Shown here: positions 7,992 through 15,605 of the stretch, piece by piece
How the letters are laid out: the number at the start of each line of letters is the position of its first letter
How positions within the stretch are numbered: position 1 is the first letter of the stretch
NCBI GenBank assembly: GCA_937925605.1
Contig: CALALV010000102.1
Location: 1-42,264 of the forward strand
Source: an uncultured Woeseia sp.
GTDB taxonomy: Bacteria > Pseudomonadota > Gammaproteobacteria > Steroidobacterales > Woeseiaceae
DNA: 42,264 nt
Direction: 5' to 3'
Program-made: the position numbers and the translations under genes
Notes under the pieces: model-generated
The model's database searches: none
Seen by the model: only the letters and a program-made list of their open reading frames with translations
Told to the model about the DNA's origin: nothing

Positions 7992-8762
7992 GTGAGCACC
8001 AACTGTCGGACATGTCGAACACCCGGCCTGCTGGCGGCGGCGATCGTCGCGGTCTCGTTGCCGGCGAGTGCCGCCGAAGACGCCACCGCGCTGGTCCGGG
8101 CGGCCGTGGATCACTGGCGCGGGCAGAGTTCGTACAGCGAAATGACGATGACGATCCATCGTCCGGACTGGGAGCGCAGCCTGTCCATGCGAGCGTGGAC
8201 GGAGGGCGACGAGCGCTCGCTCGTGCGCGTAACGGCGCCGGTCCGCGATGCCGGCAACGCGACGCTGCTGGACGGTGATCGCATGTGGACCTATTCGCCC
8301 AAGGTCAACCAGGTCATCCGGATTCCGTCTTCGCTGATGAGCCAGAGCTGGATGGGTTCCGATTTCTCGAACAGCGACGTCTCGCGGGCCGACGACATCG
8401 TGGACGAGTATGACCACCGGCTGCTGGAACGTCGCGAGAGCGACGGCCGGGCCGTCAACGTCATTGAATCGGTGCCGCACGAGGATGCCGCCATCGTCTG
8501 GGGCCGGGAGCTGCTGAGCATTCGCGACGACCACGTCGTCCTCGAGCACGCGTTCTACGACCAGGACGGAGTGCTCGTCAAGTCGCTGAAGACGCTGGAA
8601 ATTGCCGAGATGGATGGCCGCAGCATCGCCAGTCGACAGCGCATGCAGAAGGTCGAAACGCCCGGCGAATGGACCGAGATTCGGGTCGACGCCGTGCGCT
8701 ACGGTGTCGATGTCCCGGCCAGCCTGTTCACGGTATCCAGCCTGCGCAATCCGCGCGAGTGA
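7992..8762 (+). CDS. LolA-fold periplasmic outer-membrane lipoprotein-sorting protein
   Basis: A 256-residue secreted protein with a GTG start and a leader ending in ASAA|ED. The mature part matches the COG2834 'outer membrane lipoprotein-sorting protein' group, with a LolA-like half-barrel that holds acyl chains. Typical features are WRGQSSYSEMTMTIHRPDWERSL, RDAGNATLLDGDRMWTYSP, VIRIPSSLMSQSWMGSDFSN and a C-terminal region ending VDVPASLFTVSSLRNP. It is first in a same-strand run with two permeases, an ATPase and an outer-membrane barrel, so it probably receives a lipidic cargo from the ABC permeases. It is not the housekeeping LolA, which is shorter and usually encoded elsewhere. Confidence 0.85.
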   Translation: MSTNCRTCRTPGLLAAAIVAVSLPASAAEDATALVRAAVDHWRGQSSYSEMTMTIHRPDWERSLSMRAWTEGDERSLVRVTAPVRDAGNATLLDGDRMWTYSPKVNQVIRIPSSLMSQSWMGSDFSNSDVSRADDIVDEYDHRLLERRESDGRAVNVIESVPHEDAAIVWGRELLSIRDDHVVLEHAFYDQDGVLVKSLKTLEIAEMDGRSIASRQRMQKVETPGEWTEIRVDAVRYGVDVPASLFTVSSLRNPRE

Positions 8763-8772
8763 CTGAGCGGCG

Positions 8773-10005
8773 ATGACCGGTCTCGGCCTGCGGCTCGCCT
8801 GGCGGAACCTGTGGCGACATCCCCGGCGCACGGTGCTGACGCTCGCGGCGATCGCGTTTTCCAACGTGTTACTCGTGTTCATGATCTCGCTGCAGGTCGG
8901 CACCTACGGATTGATGATCGACAACTCGCTGCAGGCCCTGACCGGGCACCTGCAGGTGCAGGCGGACGGCTGGCTCGACGATCATCGGCTGCAGCAGGTC
9001 GTGCCCGACGGGGCCGCGCTCGCGGCGGACCTGCGGGCAGGGCTCGGGCTGGCGGCGGTCAGCCAGCGGGCGGTCGCCCATGCGCTGCTGTCGAGCGAGG
9101 AGCGCAGCTACGGCGCGCAGTTGCTCGGCGTCGATCCCGAGCGCGAGCCGCTGGTGTCGAGCCTGCCCGGACTGCTGCGTGACGGTCGCTGGCTCGCCAA
9201 CGGCGGCGCTGCGGAGATCGTGCTGGGCAGCGCCCTTGCGCGCAACCTGCGCGTGGCCCCGGGGGACCGGGTCACGCTGCTCGGATCCGCCCGCGACGGA
9301 TCCTTCGCGGCATCGATCACGACCGTGGCCGGCGTGTTCGACAGCGGTATCGCCGGCATCGATCGCGGAATCGCGATGCTGCCCTTCGACTACTTCGGCG
9401 AAACCTTCGCAATGCGCGGGGCGGCCCACCAGGTCGTCATCGTGACCCCGGCCCTCGAGCACGTCCCGGAGTACGAGTGGCGCGCGGAGGCCCTGCTGCC
9501 CGCGTCGGCCAACCTCGTCGTGCTCGACTGGGACGTTCTGCAGCCCGGCCTGAAACAGGCGATTCGCGCCGATATCGGCAGCGCATTCTTCGTCTACGCG
9601 GTACTGGTCGTGCTGGTTGCGTTCAGCGTGCTGAACACGCAGCTGATGTCGGTGCTCGAGCGCACGAAGGAATTCGGCATACACCTCGCACTGGGCATAT
9701 CGCCGGGTCGCCTCGGGAACATCGTGCTGACGGAATCGGCGCTGCTGGGTGGGCTCGGATTGTTGCTCGGGATGCTGCTCGGCGCGGCAGTGACGGCCTG
9801 GTTCGGCGTGCGCGGCTTCGCGTATCCGGGCATGGAGGAGCTGGCCGCGAGCTTCAACCTTCCGGCAGTCTTCTATCCGCAGCTGAACCTCGTCAGCGTC
9901 ACCGCCGGCCCCGGCGTGGTGTTCGTGTTCACGCTGCTCGCGGCGCTGTACCCGGCACTGCGCCTGCACTGGCTTGAGCCGGTCGCGGCGATGCGTGCCG
10001 CGTGA
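8773..10005 (+). CDS. FtsX/MacB-type ABC transporter permease (first of pair)
   Basis: A 410-residue permease with the MacB/LolCE layout. One membrane helix follows the amphipathic RLAWRNLWRHPRRTVLTLAAIAF (helix about 22-42). A large periplasmic domain spans about 45-265, and three C-terminal helices fall at about 272-300, 318-350 and 372-398. The motif RTKEFGIHLALGISPGRLGNIVLTESALL is the cytoplasmic coupling segment of FtsX-like permeases, and the protein ends EPVAAMRAA as this family does. It starts 10 bases after the LolA-fold gene and overlaps the next permease by four bases (GTGA), so it is translationally coupled. Confidence 0.88.
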   Translation: MTGLGLRLAWRNLWRHPRRTVLTLAAIAFSNVLLVFMISLQVGTYGLMIDNSLQALTGHLQVQADGWLDDHRLQQVVPDGAALAADLRAGLGLAAVSQRAVAHALLSSEERSYGAQLLGVDPEREPLVSSLPGLLRDGRWLANGGAAEIVLGSALARNLRVAPGDRVTLLGSARDGSFAASITTVAGVFDSGIAGIDRGIAMLPFDYFGETFAMRGAAHQVVIVTPALEHVPEYEWRAEALLPASANLVVLDWDVLQPGLKQAIRADIGSAFFVYAVLVVLVAFSVLNTQLMSVLERTKEFGIHLALGISPGRLGNIVLTESALLGGLGLLLGMLLGAAVTAWFGVRGFAYPGMEELAASFNLPAVFYPQLNLVSVTAGPGVVFVFTLLAALYPALRLHWLEPVAAMRAA

Positions 10006-11237
10006 ACAGGCTCGCCGTCATTGTCGCGCGACTGGCCTGGCGCAACCTGTGGCGCAACTACCGGCGCACGCTGATCATGATCAGCGCCGTCACGGTCGGA
10101 GCCTGGGCAATAATCTTCATGACCGCTCTGATGCGCGGCATGGTCAACGACATGGTGCGGGACGGCATCGAGAGCCTGCCGGGCCACGTCCAGGCCCATA
10201 ATCCTGGATTTCGCGACGATCCCAGCGTCGCGAGCCTGCTGTCGTCCGGCGACGCTGAGATTGCGGCGCGTCTGGACGGTGCAGGGCTGCGCGCGTGGGC
10301 CACGCGTGTCAACGTGCCTGCGGTCGTCAGCAGCGAACGCGCGACGCGCGGGGTCACGCTGATCGGCATCGACCCGCTGGGCGAGCGCGGCCTTTCTTTT
10401 CTCGCCGACGCGATGGCGGACGGCCGCGCCCTCAGGGACGCGGACGACGACGGTCTCGTGCTCGGCCGCAAGCTGCTCGCCGAGCTTGAAACGGAGGTCG
10501 GCAAGCGGGTCGTCGTCATGAGCCAGGATCCGGCGAACGAGATAGTCGATCGCGGCTTCCGCGTCGGGGGCGGCTTCGACACCGGGCTCGATCAGCTGGA
10601 GGAGGCGATGGTCTTCACCGGCAAGCACGCCGCGCAGGCGCTGCTTGGCATCGAGGGACGGGTGACCGAGCTCGCGGTGCTCGGCAACGACTTCCGAGCC
10701 GTCGACGGACTCGTCGCCCAGGTGCGCGCGCTTTTGCCGGAAGACACCGAAGTATTGCCCTGGTACGAGCTGGATCGCTACATCGGCGCCATGCTCGACG
10801 TCATGGACGGATTCGTGCTGGTCTGGATCGTCGTGATTTTCATCGCGTTGTCCTTTGGCGTCGTCAATACGCTGGTGATGGCGATCTTCGAGCGCACGCG
10901 AGAGATCGGCCTGATGCTGGCACTCGGCATGCGGCCGTCCGGCATCCTGCTGCAGGTGGTCTGCGAATCGCTGATCCTGCTGGCCATAGGGCTGGCCCTC
11001 GGCACCGGGCTCGCCTGGGCGACCGTGCTGCCGCTGCGCGGCGGGATCGACATCTCGTCGGTGGCCCGGGGCATGGAGATGTTCGGTGCCGGCAGCACGC
11101 TGTACCCGGAACTCCTGTGGCGCGACGTCCGGCTTGCCGTCGGCGTCGTGCTGCTGCTGGGATTCGTCGCGAGCCTGCCGCCGGCCTGGCGGGCCTCGCG
11201 CTACCGGCCGGTCGAGGCCCTGACAAGGAGTGCCTGA
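10002..11237 (+). CDS. FtsX/MacB-type ABC transporter permease (second of pair)
   Basis: A 411-residue paralogue of the preceding permease with the same topology: one N-terminal helix, a periplasmic domain and three C-terminal helices. It shares ARLAWRNLWRNYRRTLIM at the N-terminus, the coupling segment RTREIGLMLALGMRPSGILLQVV and the ending RPVEALTRSA. Two non-identical permeases imply a heterodimeric membrane domain like LolC/LolE rather than a homodimer like MacB. The GTG start overlaps the previous stop as GTGA. Its TGA shares a base with the ATPase ATG, after an AAGGAG Shine-Dalgarno at 11224-11229. Confidence 0.88.
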   Translation: MNRLAVIVARLAWRNLWRNYRRTLIMISAVTVGAWAIIFMTALMRGMVNDMVRDGIESLPGHVQAHNPGFRDDPSVASLLSSGDAEIAARLDGAGLRAWATRVNVPAVVSSERATRGVTLIGIDPLGERGLSFLADAMADGRALRDADDDGLVLGRKLLAELETEVGKRVVVMSQDPANEIVDRGFRVGGGFDTGLDQLEEAMVFTGKHAAQALLGIEGRVTELAVLGNDFRAVDGLVAQVRALLPEDTEVLPWYELDRYIGAMLDVMDGFVLVWIVVIFIALSFGVVNTLVMAIFERTREIGLMLALGMRPSGILLQVVCESLILLAIGLALGTGLAWATVLPLRGGIDISSVARGMEMFGAGSTLYPELLWRDVRLAVGVVLLLGFVASLPPAWRASRYRPVEALTRSA

Positions 11238-11929
11238 TGCCCGCCGTGCGCTGTATCGAGCTGGTCAAGACCTATCGCCAGGGCAGCCAGGCGATCCATG
11301 CGCTGGACCGGATCAGCCTGGATATAGCCGCCGGCGGCTTCGTCTGCCTGTCCGCGCCGTCCGGCGGCGGCAAGACGACGCTGCTCAACGCGATCGGAGG
11401 CCTCGACCTGCCGGACAGCGGCGAAGTCTGGATCGACGGCGAACGCGTCGACGTGCTCGGCAAGGCGGCGCTCGCGTCGCTGCGGCTGCACCGCATCGGA
11501 TTCGTGTTCCAGTCCTACAACCTGGTGCCGGTGCTGTCCGCGCGCGAGAACGTCGAGTTCGTCATGCAGGTGCAGGGCGTGCCGGCCGCCGAGCGCGGGC
11601 GGCGCTCGCGCGCGATCCTCGCGGAAGTCGGCCTCGAGGGCCTCGGGGATCGGCGGCCAGCGGCGATGTCCGGTGGGCAGCAGCAGCGCGTCGCCGTAGC
11701 CCGGGCCATTGTTTCGCAACCGACGCTGGTGCTGGCCGACGAGCCGACCGCGAATCTCGATTCGGAAGGCGCCGACAAACTGATGCGCCTGTTCGTCGAA
11801 CTGAACGAGCGCCACGGCACGACTTTCGTCATTGCGACGCACGACCCGCGCGTGATGGCCTACGCGAAGCGCCTGATCCGGATGCTGGACGGACGCATCG
11901 TCGACGACATCGACCAGGCCGGTGGCTAA
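11237..11929 (+). CDS. ABC transporter ATP-binding protein (LolD/MacB type)
   Basis: A 230-residue cytoplasmic ATPase that should energise the two adjacent permeases. Motifs in order: Walker A APSGGGKTT (residues 40-48; Lys46), Q-loop FQSYNLVP (Gln92), signature MSGGQQQRVAVARA (from residue 144), Walker B LVLADEPT (Asp168, Glu169), D-loop NLDS and switch ATHD (His202). The order and spacing match the LolD/MacB/FtsE branch. The first Walker A glycine is Ala40, an uncommon but probably tolerated change. The start at 11237 is set by AAGGAG seven bases upstream and overlap with the permease stop; upstream in-frame sequence lies inside the permease gene. Confidence 0.92.
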   Translation: MPAVRCIELVKTYRQGSQAIHALDRISLDIAAGGFVCLSAPSGGGKTTLLNAIGGLDLPDSGEVWIDGERVDVLGKAALASLRLHRIGFVFQSYNLVPVLSARENVEFVMQVQGVPAAERGRRSRAILAEVGLEGLGDRRPAAMSGGQQQRVAVARAIVSQPTLVLADEPTANLDSEGADKLMRLFVELNERHGTTFVIATHDPRVMAYAKRLIRMLDGRIVDDIDQAGG

Positions 11930-13166
11930 GCGCACCCTGCTGCTGTTGCTCGTCGGGTTGCTGGCGGGTGGCGCCGCCCGCGCGGAATCGAGTGGGCACC
12001 TGAAGTCGCGCCTGCTTGCCGAGTCCTATGGCGACGCGAGCCTGCTTCGCGACTTCGGCGACCCGCTCGCGATCGACATCGAGGCGGACCTGCGGCTGCA
12101 GCTGGCGACGACCGTCGCCGGGCTCGGGCTGGACGCCGCCTGGCAGCTGGCCGCGCGCCACGGCGAGTCCGTTGCGAGCGCTCGTGAGTTGGCCGGGCTC
12201 TTGCCCGTCGCGCCGACGGACAGCGAGGCGCGGCGCGCGCTGGATCTTGAGGACACGCTCGTCGACGATGGTCGCCGGCGCGCCGTGCAGCGCATCGACC
12301 GGCTGGCATTGTCCTGGACGTCCGAACGCAGCGTCGTTCGCCTCGGCCGCCAGGCGCTGACCTGGGGCAACGGCCTGTATTTCTCGCCGCTCGACATCGT
12401 CAACCCGTTCGACCCGTCCACGATAGACACCGAGTACAAGGCGGGCGACGACATGCTGTACCTGCAGAACCTGCGCGGGAACGGGGACGACGTCGAGGCG
12501 GCCTGGGTATTCCGGCGCGACCCGGCCGGCGGGCCGCGCGCCGAAGTTGCCACCGCGGCCCTGCGCTACAACGGCTACGCCGATGACGCCGAGTACCAGC
12601 TGCTGGTCGCGCGGCACTACGGCGGCACGCGGGTCGGGCTCGGCGGCAGCCTCGGTGTGCGCGGCGCCGTATGGCGCGCGGACCTGGGGCTCGCCGACGC
12701 GGACGGCGGCGGCGTGGAATTCGTCGGCAACTGGAGCTACGGCTGGCGCTGGCGCGAGCGCAACGTCACCGGCGCGTTGGAGTATTACTTCAACGGTTAC
12801 GGGCTGCACGGCGGGCGCTATTCGCTGTCGGCGCTGGCCGCGGCGCCGGAACTGGCCGCACGCCTGGCCCGCGGGGACGCGTTCACCGTCGGGCGGCACT
12901 ATCTCGCGGGTGTGCTGGACGTCGAGTTGCATCCGCTGTATCACTTGCGGCCGACGCTGCTCGCCAACGCCGTGGACCGCAGTGCGCTGCTGCAGCTCGT
13001 GTTCACGGCCAGTCTCGCCGACAATGTCACGGCCGTCGCGGTGGCCGAGTTGCCGCTGGGGCCGGCCGGCAGCGAGTTTCGCGGCCTGGAAAGCCCGGTC
13101 GCGGGACGCTACCTGTCCCGGCGGGCCGGCCTGTTTGTGCAGCTCGCGTGGTATTTCCCGGGATAA
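11922..13166 (+). CDS. Outer-membrane beta-barrel protein of the ABC operon
   Basis: A 414-residue protein with a clean signal peptide (MAKRTLLLLLVGLLAGGAARA|ES), followed by alternating polar/hydrophobic strands rich in Gly, Tyr and Trp. It has no plug domain or TonB-type motifs. A notable conserved-looking stretch is RLGRQALTWGNGLYFSPLDIVNPFDPS (about 140-167). This resembles the region 'GRQ..WG....F...D..NP.' seen in DUF1302/porin-like barrels that accompany lipid-handling genes. The C-terminus (FVQLAWYFPG) is aromatic, as expected for Bam-assembled barrels. The GTG start overlaps the ATPase gene by eight bases, tying it to the transporter. Likely role: exit point or acceptor for the cargo. 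That role is inferred from context. Confidence 0.75.
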   Translation: MAKRTLLLLLVGLLAGGAARAESSGHLKSRLLAESYGDASLLRDFGDPLAIDIEADLRLQLATTVAGLGLDAAWQLAARHGESVASARELAGLLPVAPTDSEARRALDLEDTLVDDGRRRAVQRIDRLALSWTSERSVVRLGRQALTWGNGLYFSPLDIVNPFDPSTIDTEYKAGDDMLYLQNLRGNGDDVEAAWVFRRDPAGGPRAEVATAALRYNGYADDAEYQLLVARHYGGTRVGLGGSLGVRGAVWRADLGLADADGGGVEFVGNWSYGWRWRERNVTGALEYYFNGYGLHGGRYSLSALAAAPELAARLARGDAFTVGRHYLAGVLDVELHPLYHLRPTLLANAVDRSALLQLVFTASLADNVTAVAVAELPLGPAGSEFRGLESPVAGRYLSRRAGLFVQLAWYFPG

Positions 13167-13237
13167 GCGCCGCCGCACCGCCGATGCGCGGCAAGAAGCG
13201 GATGGCACACGGCCGGCAACGGCGGTGAAATGCACCC

Positions 13238-14359
13238 ATGGATGGCTACCGGACCCGCACGATGAACGAGATCGCGAAAGACGAGGTTTCCGCCGCGCTG
13301 CCTGCCGAGGCGGAGATGCGGGCAGCCGTCGAGCGCCGCGACGCCGCCTTCGACAACCGCTTTGTCTACGGCGTCGTCACGACCGGTGTGTACTGCCTGC
13401 CGTCCTGCGCCTCGCGCGCCGCGCGGCCCGAGAACCGCCGTTACTTCGCGACGCCCGCGGCCGCCGTGGCCGCGGGCTTCCGTGCCTGCCGGCGTTGCCG
13501 CCCCGACGCGCCCGGCGCGGAGTTCGAGGTCCTGGCCCGGGTCGCGCGCAGTATCGAGGAACGCGTCGACGAGCGGCTGACGCTCGCCGAGCTCGGCAGG
13601 GAGGCCGGGCTGTCGCCGGCGCGCCTGCAGAAGAAGTTCAAAGCCGCGTTCGGCCTGTCGCCGAAGGCCTACCAGGACGGCCTGCGGCGCGGCCGGTTCC
13701 GCGGCGCGCTGCGCGCAGGCGCCGACGTAACGGGCGCGATCTTCGACGCCGGCTACGGTTCGACCAGCCGGGTGTACGAGTCGGCGGCACGCCATCTGGG
13801 CATGTCGCCCGGCGCCTACCGCGCCGGCGGCCGCGGCGAGACGATTCACTACGCGTGCCGGGAGACGGCGCTCGGGCCGCTCCTGATGGCGGCGACCCGT
13901 CGCGGCGTCTGCTTCGTGCAGTTCGGCGACGACCGCGCGTCGCTGCTCGGGCGCCTGCGCGACGAATTCCCGGAAGCGACGCTCGCCGCCTCGGCCGGCG
14001 AGCCGGGACCGGAGCTCGATGCCTGGATCGAGGCGCTGGACGCCTACCTCGCGGCCGCCGCGCCGCGTCCGGAGCTGCCGCTCGACCTGCGCGGCACGGC
14101 GTTCCAGCTGGCAGTCTGGCGCTGCCTGCTCGGCGTGCGCGAGGGCGAGGTGCTGAGCTACGGCGAACTGGCCGAGCGCCTCGGCCGGCCGCAGGCGGCG
14201 CGGGCCGTCGCCGCGGCCTGCGCGGCCAACCGGGTCGGCGTACTCGTGCCCTGCCACCGCGTGCTGCGCGCGGGCGGCGAACTCGGCGGTTACCGCTGGG
14301 GTATCGCGCGCAAGCGCGCGCTGCTCGACCTCGAACGCCGCAGGCAGGGCGCGTCCTGA
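13238..14359 (+). CDS. ada: Bifunctional Ada: alkylation-response regulator and O6-methylguanine-DNA methyltransferase
   Basis: A 373-residue DNA repair protein and activator. The N-terminal Ada zinc domain has four Cys ligands: Cys53 and Cys57 in GVYCLPSC, Cys84 and Cys87 in CRRC. Cys53 is the phosphotriester methyl acceptor by analogy with E. coli Cys38. An AraC-type helix-turn-helix region follows (about 95-195; LTLAELGREAGLSPARLQKKFK). The methyltransferase domain (about 205-370) has the active-site VPCHRV (Cys339) and the NRVGVLVPCHRVLR/GGYRWG signature. All domains are intact and the length is near E. coli Ada (354). Starts at 13238 or 13262 are both possible; the first is used. No alkB or alkA is adjacent. 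Confidence 0.93.
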   Translation: MDGYRTRTMNEIAKDEVSAALPAEAEMRAAVERRDAAFDNRFVYGVVTTGVYCLPSCASRAARPENRRYFATPAAAVAAGFRACRRCRPDAPGAEFEVLARVARSIEERVDERLTLAELGREAGLSPARLQKKFKAAFGLSPKAYQDGLRRGRFRGALRAGADVTGAIFDAGYGSTSRVYESAARHLGMSPGAYRAGGRGETIHYACRETALGPLLMAATRRGVCFVQFGDDRASLLGRLRDEFPEATLAASAGEPGPELDAWIEALDAYLAAAAPRPELPLDLRGTAFQLAVWRCLLGVREGEVLSYGELAERLGRPQAARAVAAACAANRVGVLVPCHRVLRAGGELGGYRWGIARKRALLDLERRRQGAS

Positions 14360-14369
14360 AGCGGCTTCG

Positions 14370-15449
14370 CTAGTCGGCCTTCTCGCGCCGCCGCTTCTCC
14401 GCGGCGGCGAGTCGTGCGGCCAGTCGCGCCCGCCGCGCCTCCAGCTCCTCCTTCGCGACCGCGGACGGTTCGTCGGTCTCGGCGAGCGCCGCCAGTTCCG
14501 CATCGACGGCGTCGAGCGCCTTGCGCACCTCCTCGACCGAGGCCGCTTCCTCGGCCTTGTCGAAAGCGACCGACTCGGCCTGGTTCGCGGCGGCCGCCGG
14601 CGCGGGCGCGGGCGCCGCATCCGGTATCACGGCGCGGCCCGGGTCCAGCGCGCGCGTGTTCATGAAGTTGGGCGAGACGATCTCGATGCCGGCCGCGTGC
14701 AGCGTGTCGAGCATCGAGGCCCGCAGCGCGGCGCGCGCGGAGATCAGGCTCTGGACGTCCTCCAGCAGTCCGGCGACGCGGTAGGTCACCGAGAAATCGC
14801 CGAGTTCGCGGACGTGCACGAAGCAGTCCCTCAGTCCCGCGGCCTCGGCGGCCGCCTTCAGCAATTCGCCGATGCGCCCGTGCGGCACGTCGTAGCCCAG
14901 CGAGACCTCGGCCGTGATGATCGTGCCCGACGCGCGCACGACCTTCATCGGCTGGGTGACCATCAGCAGGTTCGGGATCGTGACCAGGTCGCGGAACTCG
15001 GTCTGCACCTCCGTGTGCAGCAGGTCCATCTCGGTGATGCGGCCGGTCAGCTCGCCCAGCGTGATGAAGTCGCCGGGTCGCGCGCTGCGGATCGTCTTCA
15101 GCATGATGCCGGCCATGACGTTGCCGATGAACGTCGTCGACGAGAGCGCGATGGCCGCGCTCAGCAGGATGCCGATCAGGCTGAGCAGCTGCCCGCGCAG
15201 CGTGTCGCTGACCGGCAGCGCGACGATTACCGCGAGCCCGCCGGTCAGGGTCAGCAGCAGCATGATGAGCTGGAAGCGGAACTGCGCGTCCGGCCGGTCG
15301 CGCCAGCGGCGCTTCAGCAGCCGGTTGGTCAGCATCAGGACGGCGACGACGACCGCCGCCGTCGCGAGCAGCGGCAGCAGGGCACGGCTGGCGGCGATGG
15401 CCTGTCCGATCAGATCCAACGATGACACTCCCGGAATCGCGGCCAGCAT
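14370..15449 (-). CDS. MscS-family mechanosensitive channel with C-terminal coiled coil
   Basis: Predicted small-conductance mechanosensitive channel, about 359 residues from the ATG at 15449. Three hydrophobic helices precede a pore-lining helix rich in Gly/Ala (LSSTTFIGNVMAGIMLKTIRSARPGDFITLG). This is followed by the MscS beta domain (GRITEMDLLHTEVQTEFRDLVTIPNLLMVTQPM) and an alpha/beta cytoplasmic domain. An Ala/Pro linker (DAAPAPAPAAA) leads to a charged coiled coil (EEVRKALDAVDAELAALAE to LAARLAAAEKRRREKAD) not found in E. coli MscS. A TTG at 15494 would add 15 residues but has no Shine-Dalgarno. It is divergent from the TonB receptor gene. Confidence 0.85.
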   Translation of the reverse strand: MLAAIPGVSSLDLIGQAIAASRALLPLLATAAVVVAVLMLTNRLLKRRWRDRPDAQFRFQLIMLLLTLTGGLAVIVALPVSDTLRGQLLSLIGILLSAAIALSSTTFIGNVMAGIMLKTIRSARPGDFITLGELTGRITEMDLLHTEVQTEFRDLVTIPNLLMVTQPMKVVRASGTIITAEVSLGYDVPHGRIGELLKAAAEAAGLRDCFVHVRELGDFSVTYRVAGLLEDVQSLISARAALRASMLDTLHAAGIEIVSPNFMNTRALDPGRAVIPDAAPAPAPAAAANQAESVAFDKAEEAASVEEVRKALDAVDAELAALAETDEPSAVAKEELEARRARLAARLAAAEKRRREKAD

Positions 15450-15605
15450 GTCCGAGGACCGACCTGACCGCAAGCCGCGCGCCGGCCCGAACAATCGAGG
15501 GGATCACAGTTTCGCGCTCAAGTTGCCCGCGGCGACGCCGATTTAACAGCGGTAAGCCAGCATCGCCACCGCCATTGATCGGCCAGAACAACTATCAGGA
15601 TGATT

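Noticed and set aside
15450..15605. Divergent gap before the TonB receptor checked for a Fur box
   Set aside because: No palindrome resembling GATAATGATAATCATTATC; iron control of the receptor is not supported.
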